In this document: positions 9,680 to 18,479 of the stretch, in pieces | Layout: each line of letters begins with the position of its first letter | Numbering within the stretch: the stretch's first letter is position 1 | Assembly: GCA_030538425.1 (NCBI GenBank) | Contig: JAUNTZ010000005.1 | Location: 28,886-92,885 of the forward strand | Length of the DNA stretch: 64,000 nucleotides | Reading direction: 5' to 3' | DNA from: Paracoccus sp. (in: a-proteobacteria) | Lineage (GTDB): Bacteria > Pseudomonadota > Alphaproteobacteria > Rhodobacterales > Rhodobacteraceae | The notes under the pieces: generated by a model | What the model was told of the DNA's origin: nothing | Databases searched by the model: none | Seen by the model: the letters and a program-made list of their open reading frames with translations, nothing else | Position numbers and translations under genes: made by a program

Positions 9680-9713
9680 TTCGGCAAGACGTGGATAAAC
9701 GAAAGATGTGATC

Positions 9714-9749
9714 GCCCTGCGCCTTCCGGGGCGCGGGGCTTGTTGTTTG
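9714..9749 (+). terminator. Rho-independent terminator after the YdcH-like gene
   Basis: A 10-bp GC-rich stem (GCCCTGCGCC/GGCGCGGGGC, one G-T pair) with a six-base loop is followed by TTGTTGTTT. Confidence 0.7.
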
Positions 9750-10105
9750 AGTCTGCCGCGCCGGATCCGACTGTCGCTTAAGCATGACGGCGCGCGGGTT
9801 AGTCGCCCGCATGGGCCGCCGGATCAGGCTGTCGCAGACGCCTTGCGGTGCGCTTGGCTTCTCACGCGTTCGAGCCAACCGCGAAACGGCGCGCAACTTG
9901 TAAAGCCGGCCAATCGTGGCGTGGATTTTGCGTGAAAGCTGCCACCGCAATTCGCCACGAGCCTTGCCAGTTCGCCACCCGGCTAAGGCGCGCGCTCTTG
10001 ATACAATAACGATGACCGGCGGCAATGCTGACGGTGAAAAAATCCGCCGCAAGGATAGGCGCGCGGCCCATTCCTCCCGCGCTCACCGCCACGCACAGAG
10101 CGCGA
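9750..10105 (+). other. Non-coding stretch, nothing recognised
   Basis: About 355 bp between the YdcH-like terminator and the Lrp-type gene. Open frames exist on both strands, but none has a ribosome-binding site, family pattern or codon use like its neighbours. I see no tRNA, riboswitch or repeat here. It could hold decayed coding sequence. Confidence 0.4.
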
Positions 10106-10546
10106 CTATCCCCGCAGCGAACCGCGCAGCAGGACATGGCTTTGCACATCCGCGATCAGCCCGGATGCCGCGATCCGGTCATTAAGCGCAGACAGCTCCT
10201 CACCCGATGGCAGCGACACGGTGGCCAGCGCGTCGATCTCACCCGCGACCGAGGCAACCGAGGCAACCGAGGTCACACCCTCTTGCGCGCGCAGCCAATC
10301 CAGCGCCCGGTCGCACGGCCGCTCGGCGATGCGGATGAACAGCACCGCCCGGACCAGCCCCGCGCCATCACCCAGATCGGCGTGATAGCCGCGGATCAGG
10401 CCCGCTTGCTCCATCGTATTGATGCGGCTTTGCACCGCAGGCCGAGACAGGCCGATGCGGCGCCCGATCTCCGCGACGCTGAATCGCGCGCTGGCCTCAA
10501 GCAGCGCGAGGATGCGCCGGTCGGCTCAAGCCGGTTGGATCGCCAT
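10106..10546 (-). pseudogene. Lrp/AsnC-family regulator interrupted by an early in-frame stop
   Basis: Read from the ATG at 10546, the frame gives six codons (MAIQPA), then TGA (10528-10526). It then continues without break as a complete Lrp/AsnC protein: DRRILALLEA, a helix-turn-helix (VAEIGRRIGLSRPAVQSRIN) and the ligand-binding RAM-type domain. In intact members the DRRIL helix lies at residues about 8-14, so the stop falls just before the DNA-binding domain. The first in-frame ATG after it (10435) would delete the helix-turn-helix. A non-ATG start could rescue the gene, so it may not be dead. A 9-bp repeat at 10248-10272 gives SVASVASVAG in the sensor domain. It is divergent from the cupin gene, a usual target arrangement. 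Confidence 0.6.
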
Positions 10547-10636
10547 GGCGACGATATGAAGGCGAATGCCGACCATGCGCAAGAGGCGCGCGCCGCCGCT
10601 TTGCGCTTAACTGGCGGTGCAAAGACGGAGACCGAT

Positions 10637-10951
10637 ATGCAGAAAATCACCCCCGCCGATTTCACCGCCGCCCGCGCCTGGGACGCCCGCGACATCGCGC
10701 GCCTGACCGGCACGACGACGATCCGCCTGCACTGGACCGACCAATCTTATCGCTGGCACGTCAATGACGGCGCCGAGGTTTTCGTCGTCCTTGACGGCGC
10801 GGTCGATATGCACATGCGCGATGCGACCGGCGCGCGCGTGCTGCCTCTCGCGACCGGCGACATCTTTTATGCCGAGGCAGGCTGCGAACATAAGGCCGAC
10901 CCGCGCGGCATCGCGCGCGTCCTTGTCATTGAGCGGGAGGGGAGTGTGTAG
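10637..10951 (+). CDS. Small cupin-domain protein
   Basis: This 104-residue single-domain cupin has the first cupin motif around WHVNDGAEVFVVLDGAVDMHM and the second around LATGDIFYAEAGCEHKA. The metal-binding pattern is partial: an H in RWHVN, an E in GAEVF and an H in CEHK. It lies opposite the Lrp-type gene across a 90-bp gap, which suggests it is the regulated neighbour. The substrate is unknown. Confidence 0.75.
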   Translation: MQKITPADFTAARAWDARDIARLTGTTTIRLHWTDQSYRWHVNDGAEVFVVLDGAVDMHMRDATGARVLPLATGDIFYAEAGCEHKADPRGIARVLVIEREGSV

Positions 10952-11154
10952 GCGCGTTGCGCGGTTGTGGTCAGAGCGCGCGCGGCGGTCCCGTTTCGGC
11001 GCCGGAACAATGGCTTGGGCGCTGCGCTGCACAGCTCACTGTCGCAAGACGATCAAGCACATGCAATCCGTTGGCGTGACTGATCGATCTCGGCTGCGCG
11101 GCCAGCGTATTTTCGAGCAATCCGCAGAATTTCGTCACCTCTCCAAGACCGCAA

Positions 11155-11189
11155 GAAAAAGGGAAAGCCCGCAACCCGCGCGCTTTCCC
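11155..11189 (-). terminator. Rho-independent terminator of phaB
   Basis: On the minus strand an 8-bp stem GGGAAAGC/GCTTTCCC with a 13-nt loop is followed directly by TTTTT (the AAAAA at 11156-11160). It lies just past the phaB stop codon. Confidence 0.75.
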
Positions 11190-11195
11190 ATCGCA

Positions 11196-11921
11196 TCAGC
11201 TGAAGAACTGCGCGCCATTGGCCGAGAGGGTCGAGCCAGAGATGAACCCGGCCTCGTCGGCGGCCAAAAACACCACGCAGCGGGCGATTTCCTCAGGCTC
11301 GCCCAGACGCCCGACCGGGATCTGCGGGATGATCCGTTCGTTCAGGACTTTTTCGTCGATGGCGCGGACCATTTCGGTGCCGATATAGCCCGGCGCAATC
11401 GCGTTCACGGTGATTCCGGCCCGTGCACCCTCTTGCGCAAGCGCGCGGGTAAAGCCGATATCGCCCGCCTTGGCCGCCGAGTAATTCGCCTGCCCGGCCT
11501 GTCCCTTCTGGCCGTTGACCGAGCTGATATTGATGACCCGGCCGAATTTGCGGTCGCGCATCCCGCCCCAGACGCAATGCGTCATGTTGAACAGCCCGGT
11601 CAGGTTCGTGTCGATCACCTCTTTCCACTGTTCTGGCGTCATTTTGTGGAACATCGCGTCGCGGGTGATGCCCGCATTGTTTACCAGAATGGCGACCGGG
11701 CCCAGATCGTCCTCAACCTTGCGGATGCCGGCGGCGCAGGCGTCGTAATCGGCGACCGACCATTTATAGGTCTTGATGCCGGTTTCCTCAGTAAAGGCGC
11801 GCGCGGCGTCGTCATTGCCCGCGTAATTGGCCGCCACAGTATATCCCTCGGCCTTGAGCGCCTTGCTGATGGCGGCGCCGATCCCGCGCGAGCCGCCGGT
11901 GACAATTGCAACTTTTGACAT
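11196..11921 (-). CDS. phaB: Acetoacetyl-CoA reductase (NADPH)
   Basis: This 241-residue short-chain dehydrogenase reduces acetoacetyl-CoA to (R)-3-hydroxybutyryl-CoA. It has the cofactor motif TGGSRGIGAAI at residues 8-18, the NNAGITRDAMFHKM segment, the catalytic Ser in INISSVNGQKGQ and YSAAK (Tyr and Lys). It ends in AFISGSTLSANGAQFFS-like residues shared with PhaB/PhbB proteins. It lies 82 bp downstream of phaA on the same strand with a hairpin between them. In this group the product feeds both PHB storage and the ethylmalonyl-CoA pathway, for which mcd is also in the window. Confidence 0.93.
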   Translation of the reverse strand: MSKVAIVTGGSRGIGAAISKALKAEGYTVAANYAGNDDAARAFTEETGIKTYKWSVADYDACAAGIRKVEDDLGPVAILVNNAGITRDAMFHKMTPEQWKEVIDTNLTGLFNMTHCVWGGMRDRKFGRVINISSVNGQKGQAGQANYSAAKAGDIGFTRALAQEGARAGITVNAIAPGYIGTEMVRAIDEKVLNERIIPQIPVGRLGEPEEIARCVVFLAADEAGFISGSTLSANGAQFFS

Positions 11922-11975
11922 GATTCCCCCTCTTCAGATCTGGCTGTTGTAATATTGCTAACAACGAGAGGCTGA

Positions 11976-11996
11976 GCGCGCAAGAAGATTGCGCGC
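11976..11996 (-). other. Perfect hairpin between phaA and phaB
   Basis: An 8-bp perfect inverted repeat (GCGCGCAA/TTGCGCGC) with a 5-nt loop lies in the phaA-phaB intergenic region. In the direction of transcription (minus) it has no T-run after it. The T-run lies on the plus-strand side, where no gene needs it. It may stabilise the phaA message or tune phaB expression. Confidence 0.45.
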
Positions 11997-12003
11997 CGGT
12001 TTT

Positions 12004-13176
12004 TCAACGCTCAAGACACATGGCAACGCCCATGCCGCCGCCGATGCACAGCGTGGCCAGACCTTTTTTCGCATCGCGGCGCTTCATCTCGAACAAAAGC
12101 GTGTTGAGCACGCGCGCCCCCGATGCGCCGATCGGGTGGCCGATGGCAATCGCGCCGCCATTGACGTTCACGATATCGGGGTCCCAGCCCATATCCTTGT
12201 TCACGGCGCAAGCCTGCGCGGCAAAGGCTTCGTTCGCCTCAACCAGATCCAGATCGGCCACCTTCCAGCCGGCCTTTTCCAGCGCCTTGCGGCTGGCCGG
12301 GATCGGGCCGGTGCCCATGATCGCGGGATCAAGACCCGCAGTCGCGTAAGAGGCGATACGGGCAAGCGGGGTCAGGCCGCGCCGAGCGGCCTCATCTTCG
12401 GTCATGACCATGACGCCCGCGGCACCGTCATTGATGCCCGAGGCGTTGGCCGCCGTCACGGAGCCGTCCTTGGTAAAGGCGGGGCGCAGTTTCTGCATCG
12501 CGTCGATGCTGGCGCCATGGCGGATATATTCGTCCTGATCGACAAGGGTCTCGCCCTTGCGGGTCTTGACGGTGAAGCCCACGATCTCGTCGGCGAAACG
12601 GCCCGCTTTCTGCGCCGCTTCGGCCTTGTTCTGGCTGGCCACCGCGAATTCGTCCTGCTGTTCGCGCGAGATCCCCCATTTCTCGGCCACGTTTTCGGCG
12701 GTCTGGCCCATGTGATAATCGTTGAACGCGTCCCAGAGACCATCGCGGATCATCGTGTCGATCATCTTCATATCGCCCATTTTCTGACCGGCGCGCAGAT
12801 AGGCGGCATGGGTGGACATGGACATGGATTCCTGACCACCGGCCAGAACCACGGCGGCATCGCCCAGAATCACCTGCTGCGCGGCCAGTGCGACCGTGCG
12901 CAGGCCCGAGCCGCAGACCTGATTGATCAGCCAGGCCGATGCCTCTTGCGGCAGGCCCGCCTTGATATGGGCCTGACGGGCGGGGTTCTGGCCCTGCGCG
13001 GCGGTCAGCACCTGACCCAGAATGGTTTCCGAGACCTCGGCCGGGTCGATGCCGGCGCGTTTCACCAACTCGGCCAGAACCGCCGCGCCAAGATCGCTGG
13101 CGGGGGTGTTGGCGAAACTGCCCAGAAAGCTGCCGACCGGCGTGCGGGCTGCGGCGACAATTACGGCTTTGGTCAT
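12004..13176 (-). CDS. phaA: Acetyl-CoA C-acetyltransferase (beta-ketothiolase)
   Basis: This 390-residue thiolase condenses two acetyl-CoA to acetoacetyl-CoA. The acylated cysteine lies in the family motif [11 protein letters not shown] (about residue 88). The C-terminal signatures are [18 protein letters not shown] and the catalytic cysteine in [15 protein letters not shown]. Its length is usual for PhaA/AtoB. It is the first gene of phaA-phaB, with the promoter upstream of 13176 and AAAGGACC just before the ATG. Confidence 0.94.
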   Translation of the reverse strand: MTKAVIVAAARTPVGSFLGSFANTPASDLGAAVLAELVKRAGIDPAEVSETILGQVLTAAQGQNPARQAHIKAGLPQEASAWLINQVCGSGLRTVALAAQQVILGDAAVVLAGGQESMSMSTHAAYLRAGQKMGDMKMIDTMIRDGLWDAFNDYHMGQTAENVAEKWGISREQQDEFAVASQNKAEAAQKAGRFADEIVGFTVKTRKGETLVDQDEYIRHGASIDAMQKLRPAFTKDGSVTAANASGINDGAAGVMVMTEDEAARRGLTPLARIASYATAGLDPAIMGTGPIPASRKALEKAGWKVADLDLVEANEAFAAQACAVNKDMGWDPDIVNVNGGAIAIGHPIGASGARVLNTLLFEMKRRDAKKGLATLCIGGGMGVAMCLER

Positions 13177-13316
13177 GGATGGTCCTTTCGACGCTGCGAT
13201 AGAGAGCCGGATTCACCCGGCCTTGGCTCAAGCATGCAACTATGAGACGCAGCGTCAAGCGGATCAGGTGACCCAGAGCCGCAAAACCGCGAAAGACCGA
13301 AGACCACATCGCGCCG

Positions 13317-14153
13317 CTACCAGCCGGGAGCCGCGCGCATCGCCACCGTCTTGGGCGACGATCCGGGCGGCGAGATCGTCGGCGCGCCAAAATAAAAGCC
13401 CTGAAGGCAGTCGATGCCGATCGAGATGAGATAGGCGGCCTCATCGGCGGTTTCGACCTGTTCGGCGACCGTCAGCATGTCGAAATGATGCGCGATGGCC
13501 TGAAGCGCCTGGGTCAGAACCTGATGGTCGGACTGGCGCGAGATTTCGCGCACGAACTGGCCGTCGATCTTGACCATGTCGAAATTGAACTCACGCAGGT
13601 AGCGAAAGGACGTATAGCCCGCGCCGAAATCGTCAAGCGCGAAACTGACCCCGCGCCGCTGCAAATCCTGCATGAAGGGGCTGACTTTTTCGGGGGCCGC
13701 CATCGCGGAACTTTCCGTCACCTCAAGGATCAGGCGTTCGGCGATGCGTTCGTCATGGGCGATCCCCCGGCGCAGGGTTTCGGTCCAGACCGGATGCCCG
13801 ATCGAGCGCGCCGACATATTGATCGACAGCCGCAGGCCCGGGTCGTCCTGCAACGCCCGCAGCCCCATCGCCAAGGACAGACAGTCGATCTGGCGCCCCA
13901 GTTCCGAGCTTTCGGCCTGCGGCATGAAGTCGCCCAAGGGCACGAATCTGCCGGTGGCGTCGATGACGCGGAACAGCCCCTCATAAAAGGCTGTATGGCG
14001 CGTTCGTTCGGACTGCACCACCGGCTGAAAGGCCAGCATGGCGTCGCCGCGCCCGACCGCCTGTTCGATATCCGGCAGCAGGTTCGCCCGCTGCAAGGCG
14101 ATTACCGCGTCCAGAGGCGATGCCGTGTTGTTCATGTCAGGTTCGGGAATCAT
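13317..14153 (-). CDS. EAL-domain cyclic-di-GMP phosphodiesterase, single domain
   Basis: A soluble 278-residue EAL protein without GGDEF, PAS or membrane segments. The catalytic set looks complete: YEGLFR (E58 to R62, a variant of ExLxR), SINMSARS, EVTESS, DDFGAGYTS, VKIDGQF and AEQVET then LQGFYFG. The protein should therefore hydrolyse c-di-GMP rather than only bind it. I prefer the start at 14153 (MIPEPDMNN), which has GAGGAC 5-10 nt upstream. An in-frame ATG at 14192 has none. It is divergent from tag. Confidence 0.85.
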   Translation of the reverse strand: MIPEPDMNNTASPLDAVIALQRANLLPDIEQAVGRGDAMLAFQPVVQSERTRHTAFYEGLFRVIDATGRFVPLGDFMPQAESSELGRQIDCLSLAMGLRALQDDPGLRLSINMSARSIGHPVWTETLRRGIAHDERIAERLILEVTESSAMAAPEKVSPFMQDLQRRGVSFALDDFGAGYTSFRYLREFNFDMVKIDGQFVREISRQSDHQVLTQALQAIAHHFDMLTVAEQVETADEAAYLISIGIDCLQGFYFGAPTISPPGSSPKTVAMRAAPGW

Positions 14154-14243
14154 CTTGTCCTCACGCCGCTCTGGCCTTCTTATCCCAATCATGTCTTAAA
14201 ATGTTCTAAACATGTTCCAGATTCTGACAGGGTGGTTAACGCG

Positions 14244-14822
14244 ATGGTCATGCGCTGCGGCTGGTGCGAGGGCGACCCGCTTTATGAGCGGTATCACGAC
14301 GCGGAATGGGGCGTTCCGCAGCGCGACCCTCTGATTTTGTTCGAAAATCTGATGCTTGAGGCGTTTCAGGCCGGGCTGAGCTGGATCACGATCCTGCGCA
14401 AGCGCGAGAGCTTCCGCGCGCAGTTTGAGGGGTTCGACCCGGAAAAACTCGCAATGTGGAACGAAGAAAATATATCAAATGCGATGCAAAATCCCGGCAT
14501 CATCCGCCATCGCGGCAAGATCGAGGCGACCGTGACCGCCGCGCGCCTTTATCTGGATATCGAATCGCGCGAGGGATTCGCGCCCTTTCTGTGGCAATTC
14601 ACCGAAGGCCGCGTGATCCAGCCTGACCGTGCCGCCCTTGGCGATGTTCCCGCGCAGACGCCGGAGGCAGTCGCCATGTCCAAGGCGCTGAAATCAAAGG
14701 GCTTCAAGTTCTGCGGCCCGGTGATCTGCTATGCCTTCATGCAAGCCGTGGGCATGGTGAACGACCATGTCACGACCTGCCACCGGCACGCGCCCGTCAA
14801 AGCTCTTTCAACTGCCGGATGA
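14244..14822 (+). CDS. tag: DNA-3-methyladenine glycosylase I
   Basis: This 192-residue enzyme removes 3-methyladenine from alkylated DNA. Zinc-ligand positions known for Tag are present: Cys in MRCGWC and His in YHDAEWG at the N-terminus, and His/Cys in [10 protein letters not shown] at the end. The [15 protein letters not shown]-type helix and [15 protein letters not shown] segment are diagnostic. The start could be 14244 (MVMRCGWC) or the ATG at 14250, which is closer to the family consensus. It overlaps the convergent thioredoxin-like gene by 26 bp. Confidence 0.92.
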   Translation: MVMRCGWCEGDPLYERYHDAEWGVPQRDPLILFENLMLEAFQAGLSWITILRKRESFRAQFEGFDPEKLAMWNEENISNAMQNPGIIRHRGKIEATVTAARLYLDIESREGFAPFLWQFTEGRVIQPDRAALGDVPAQTPEAVAMSKALKSKGFKFCGPVICYAFMQAVGMVNDHVTTCHRHAPVKALSTAG

Positions 14823-15342
14823 GGTCCATTGCGGCGGGCGAATCCCATTCCTCTTCGCCGATGACGCGGGCCACCTCGCGGCCCTCGCGGTCGATCAGCA
14901 CCGTGACGGGCAGGCCGACCACCCCCATCGAACGCGCCAGTGCCATACGCGCATCGGTGAAATAGGGCAGGTTTTCAATGCCCTCTTCCTCGAAAAAGCG
15001 GTCGATCCCGGCTTCGGAATTGCGGCCCGTGGCGATGGTCACGACCTGAAAATCCTCGCCACCCAGCTCGGCCTGCAGGCGGTCGAGGGCGGGCATTTCC
15101 TCTTTGCAGGGCACGCACCAGACCGCCCAGAAGTTCAGCAAAACCGCCTGTCCCGCGTAATCACTCAGGCGATGTTCCACCCCGTCGCGGGCCAGAAAGG
15201 CGGTGTCCGGCACCTGTTCGGGGCCGGTCGCGGCGATGCGGACCATTCCGGCCTCACGCGCGGCGGTGATATCAAGCTCTTGCGCGGCAAGGCCGTTTGC
15301 ACCGGCCAACAGCGCCGTATAAAGGACAATCATTCGCAGCAT
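14797..15342 (-). CDS. TlpA/ResA-like thiol:disulfide oxidoreductase, exported
   Basis: A 181-residue periplasmic thioredoxin-fold protein. The signal peptide occupies residues 1-20 (ends GLAAQ), and the redox motif WCVPC lies in [14 protein letters not shown]. The cis-proline segment is [10 protein letters not shown]. Such proteins reduce disulfides, often in cytochrome c maturation. A clear GGAGGTGGTGAA site precedes the ATG. Its start is only 24 bp from that of argH, so the two promoters must overlap or lie inside the opposite gene. Confidence 0.87.
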   Translation of the reverse strand: MLRMIVLYTALLAGANGLAAQELDITAAREAGMVRIAATGPEQVPDTAFLARDGVEHRLSDYAGQAVLLNFWAVWCVPCKEEMPALDRLQAELGGEDFQVVTIATGRNSEAGIDRFFEEEGIENLPYFTDARMALARSMGVVGLPVTVLIDREGREVARVIGEEEWDSPAAMDLIRQLKEL

Positions 15343-15366
15343 TTCACCACCTCCGGGGTTCTTTCC

Positions 15367-16767
15367 ATGTCCGACCAGCCCAAGAATACCAATGCCAACG
15401 CCATGTGGGGCGGGCGTTTTGCCGCCGGGCCGGACGCGATCATGACCGCGATCAACGCGTCAATCGGCTTTGACCGGCGGCTTTACGCGCAGGATATTCG
15501 CGGCAGCCGCGCCCATGCCGCGATGCTGGCGGCGCAGGGCATCATCACTGATAGCGATGCCGAGGCGATCCGTGAAGGGCTGCTCACGGTCATGTCAGAG
15601 ATCGAGGCGGGCGATTTCCCCTTTTCCGAGGCGCTGGAGGATATTCACATGAATGTCGAATCCCGCCTGAAAGAGATTATCGGTGAGCCGGCGGGCCGGC
15701 TGCATACCGGGCGTTCGCGCAACGATCAGGTGGCGACGGATTTCCGGCTGTGGGTGCGCGATCAATGCGATGCGGCGATTGAGGGCTTGGGCGCGCTGAT
15801 CGGGGCCGCGCTGGGCCAGGCCGAGGCGGGGGCCGATTGGGTGATGCCGGGCTTTACCCATCTGCAAACCGCGCAGCCGGTGACGTGGGGGCATCACATG
15901 ATGGCCTATGTGGAAATGTTTGGCCGCGACCTGAGCCGCTTTCAGGACGCGCTGCGGCGGATGAACGAATCGCCCTTGGGCGCTGCGGCCTTGGCGGGCA
16001 CGGGATACGCGATTGACCGCGAGGCGACGGCGCAGGCTCTGGGCTTTGACCGTCCCATGGCCAACAGCCTCGATGCGGTCAGCGACCGCGATTTCGCGCT
16101 GGAGTTCCTGTCGGCGGCCAGTATCTGCGCGGTTCACCTGTCGCGGCTGGCCGAGGAACTCGTCATCTGGTCCTCGGCCCAGTTCCGTTTCGTGTCGATG
16201 TCGGACAAATGGTCCACCGGCAGCAGCATCATGCCGCAAAAGCGCAACCCCGACGCGGCCGAGCTGATCCGCGCCAAGATCGGGCGCATTCTTGGTGCGA
16301 CGGTCGCGCTGTTCACCGTGATGAAGGGTCTGCCTCTGGCCTATTCCAAGGATATGCAAGAGGATAAGGAACAGGTTTTTGACGCCGCCGACAGCCTCAT
16401 GCTGGCGCTGGCGGCCATGGCGGGGATGCTGTCGGACCTGACCGCCAATCGCGAGAACATGGAGGCCGCCGCATCGGCGGGCTTTTCCACCGCGACCGAC
16501 CTTGCCGACTGGCTGGTGCGCGAACTGGGCCTGCCCTTTCGCGATGCCCATCACGTCACGGGCGCGCTTGTCGCCAAGGCTGAGGCGGCGGGGATCGACC
16601 TGCCCGAACTCACGCTGGCCGAGATGCAATCGGTGCATTCGGGTATCACCCAGCAGGTTTATGATGTGCTGGGCGTGCATAACTCGGTCGCCTCGCGGCA
16701 AAGCTATGGCGGCACCGCGCCCGATCAGGTCCGCGCCCAGATCGCCCGCTGGAAGGAGAAACTCTGA
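15367..16767 (+). CDS. argH: Argininosuccinate lyase
   Basis: This 466-residue fumarase-superfamily enzyme performs the last step of arginine synthesis. It opens [11 protein letters not shown]. It has the substrate motif [30 protein letters not shown] and the flexible catalytic loop [12 protein letters not shown]. The N-terminus at 15367 has no visible Shine-Dalgarno sequence, since the short gap carries that of the opposite gene, so initiation may be leaderless or weak. The stop overlaps the next start (TGATG), beginning a four-gene operon argH, lipoprotein, membrane protein, lysA. Confidence 0.95.
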   Translation: MSDQPKNTNANAMWGGRFAAGPDAIMTAINASIGFDRRLYAQDIRGSRAHAAMLAAQGIITDSDAEAIREGLLTVMSEIEAGDFPFSEALEDIHMNVESRLKEIIGEPAGRLHTGRSRNDQVATDFRLWVRDQCDAAIEGLGALIGAALGQAEAGADWVMPGFTHLQTAQPVTWGHHMMAYVEMFGRDLSRFQDALRRMNESPLGAAALAGTGYAIDREATAQALGFDRPMANSLDAVSDRDFALEFLSAASICAVHLSRLAEELVIWSSAQFRFVSMSDKWSTGSSIMPQKRNPDAAELIRAKIGRILGATVALFTVMKGLPLAYSKDMQEDKEQVFDAADSLMLALAAMAGMLSDLTANRENMEAAASAGFSTATDLADWLVRELGLPFRDAHHVTGALVAKAEAAGIDLPELTLAEMQSVHSGITQQVYDVLGVHNSVASRQSYGGTAPDQVRAQIARWKEKL

Positions 16768-16904
16768 TGCGCTTTGGTCTGATAACCATCGTTGTGATCG
16801 TGCTGATCGTCGTGCTGGCGTCCTGCGGCGTTGACGGCCCGCCGGTGCGGCCTGAAACGGGCTTCACCGGCTCATTCCAGATCGGGACCGGGCGTGGGCT
16901 TTGA
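16767..16904 (+). CDS. Small lipoprotein
   Basis: A 45-residue protein with a hydrophobic signal segment (residues 4-18) and lipobox LASC, so Cys20 should be lipidated, leaving only about 25 mature residues (VDGPPVRPETGF...). Its start overlaps the argH stop by one base. A short lipoprotein at this spot between argH and lysA recurs in related genomes to my knowledge. Its role is unknown. Confidence 0.75.
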   Translation: MRFGLITIVVIVLIVVLASCGVDGPPVRPETGFTGSFQIGTGRGL

Positions 16905-17148
16905 TCTGACGCCGCTGCGGCTTGTCTGGCTGGGCGCGGCGGTCTTGGGTCTCGTGCTGGCGATGGCCACTGACGTAACGCGCGGCCCTTCGGACTGGCT
17001 GGCGCTGGCGGTTCTGGCGCTCTGGTGCCTGATTGAGACCATGGTGCGGCGCAACTGGTGGGCGCTGCTGACCTTGCCTGCCATGGCGTTCGGCATCGCC
17101 ACCGCGCTGCCGCTTTATCTGTTTATCCGCTCTCGCAGGATTGTCTGA
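16894..17148 (+). CDS. Small three-helix membrane protein of unknown function
   Basis: I read this from a GTG at 16894, overlapping the lipoprotein stop, to give 84 residues. The frame is open further upstream, but that part is the shadow of the lipoprotein. There are three hydrophobic segments (about 7-24, 33-46, 54-77) separated by short charged loops, including ETMVRRNWW. The stop overlaps the lysA ATG by one base, so it is translationally coupled. I do not recognise the family. Confidence 0.6.
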   Translation: MGFDLTPLRLVWLGAAVLGLVLAMATDVTRGPSDWLALAVLALWCLIETMVRRNWWALLTLPAMAFGIATALPLYLFIRSRRIV

Positions 17149-18413
17149 TGGATCATTTCAACTATTCGAACGGCGTGCTTTGTGCCGAGGACGTGGCCCT
17201 GCCCGAGATCGCGGCTGAGGTCGGAACGCCGGTCTACATCTACTCGGCGGCCACGCTGCGGCGTCATTTCGGGCTGTTCGCGCAGGCGCTGGACTGGACC
17301 GATCATCTGGTCTGCTTTGCGGTCAAGGCGAACTCGAATATCGCCGTGCTGAAGGTTCTGGGCGATATGGGCGCGGGCATGGATGTGGTGTCGATCGGTG
17401 AATATGCCCGCGCCCGCGCCGCAGGCGTGCCGGGTGAGCGGATCGTGTTTTCCGGCGTCGGCAAGACGCGCGAGGAGATGCGGCTGGCCCTTGAAGGCGG
17501 CATCCGCCAATTCAACGTGGAATCCGAGCCCGAGCTGCTGGCTCTGTCGGAAATCGCCACCTCGCTGGGCCGCGAGGCGCCGATTGCGCTGCGGATCAAC
17601 CCCGATGTCGATGCCAAAACGCATGAGAAAATCTCGACCGGGCGGTCTGAGAACAAGTTCGGCATCCCCATCGCCCGCGCGCGCGACGCCTATGCCCGCG
17701 CCGCCAGCTTGCCCGGCATCCGGGTTGAGGGCGTCGATATGCATATCGGCAGCCAGCTGACCGATCTTGAGCCCTTCCGCCAAGCCTATGCCAAGATGGC
17801 CGATCTGACCCGCGCGCTGCGGGGTGACGGCCACAAGATCATCCGGCTGGATATGGGCGGCGGCTTGGGCATCCCCTATACGCGCAGCAATGCCGCGCCG
17901 CCTTTGCCCATCGAATATGGGCAGGTGATCCGTGAGACGGTGGGCGATCTGGGCTGTGAGATCGTGATTGAGCCGGGGCGTAATATCGCGGGGAATGCCG
18001 GCGTGCTGATGGCCTCGGTGATCTGGCTGAAACAGGGCGAGGGGCGCGATTTCCTGATCCTCGACGCCGCGATGAACGACCTGATCCGGCCCGCTATGTA
18101 TAATGCGCATCACGATATCGTGCCGGTGATTGAGCCCGCGGTGGGGGCCGCCGTCTCGCCGGTCGATGTGGTGGGCCCGGTTTGTGAGACCGGCGACACG
18201 TTTGAGAAGGCGATGCAGATGCCGCCTTTGGGCCCGGGCGATCTGATAGCCTTCCGCTCGGCGGGGGCTTATGGTGCTGTTATGGCGTCGGAATATAACA
18301 CCCGGCCCTTGGTCCCTGAGGTTCTGGTCGATGGCAACCGTTTCGCCGTGATCCGCCCGCGACCGACGCTTGAGGATATTCTGGGCCGTGAGCACCTGCC
18401 GGATTGGGATTAA
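17148..18413 (+). CDS. lysA: Diaminopimelate decarboxylase
   Basis: This 421-residue PLP enzyme of alanine-racemase fold converts meso-diaminopimelate to lysine. The PLP lysine lies in CFAVKANSN (about residue 55). The sequence also shows the phosphate-binding GGGLGIPY, the EPGRNIAGNAG motif, and the second-subunit active-site cysteine in VGPVCETGDTF. It is translationally coupled to the small membrane protein upstream. With dapE also in the window, both lysine-branch genes are present but unlinked. Confidence 0.95.
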   Translation: MDHFNYSNGVLCAEDVALPEIAAEVGTPVYIYSAATLRRHFGLFAQALDWTDHLVCFAVKANSNIAVLKVLGDMGAGMDVVSIGEYARARAAGVPGERIVFSGVGKTREEMRLALEGGIRQFNVESEPELLALSEIATSLGREAPIALRINPDVDAKTHEKISTGRSENKFGIPIARARDAYARAASLPGIRVEGVDMHIGSQLTDLEPFRQAYAKMADLTRALRGDGHKIIRLDMGGGLGIPYTRSNAAPPLPIEYGQVIRETVGDLGCEIVIEPGRNIAGNAGVLMASVIWLKQGEGRDFLILDAAMNDLIRPAMYNAHHDIVPVIEPAVGAAVSPVDVVGPVCETGDTFEKAMQMPPLGPGDLIAFRSAGAYGAVMASEYNTRPLVPEVLVDGNRFAVIRPRPTLEDILGREHLPDWD

Positions 18414-18479
18414 CCCGATCTTCATTCCTTGGTGCTATGGCGGGTTGGGGGCTTGTCTTGTCGGGGCAGGGCCCGCAAC

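Noticed and set aside
9862-10149. 95-codon minus-strand frame overlapping the Lrp 3' end
   Set aside because: Overlaps the Lrp-type gene in another frame and has no start signal or family likeness.
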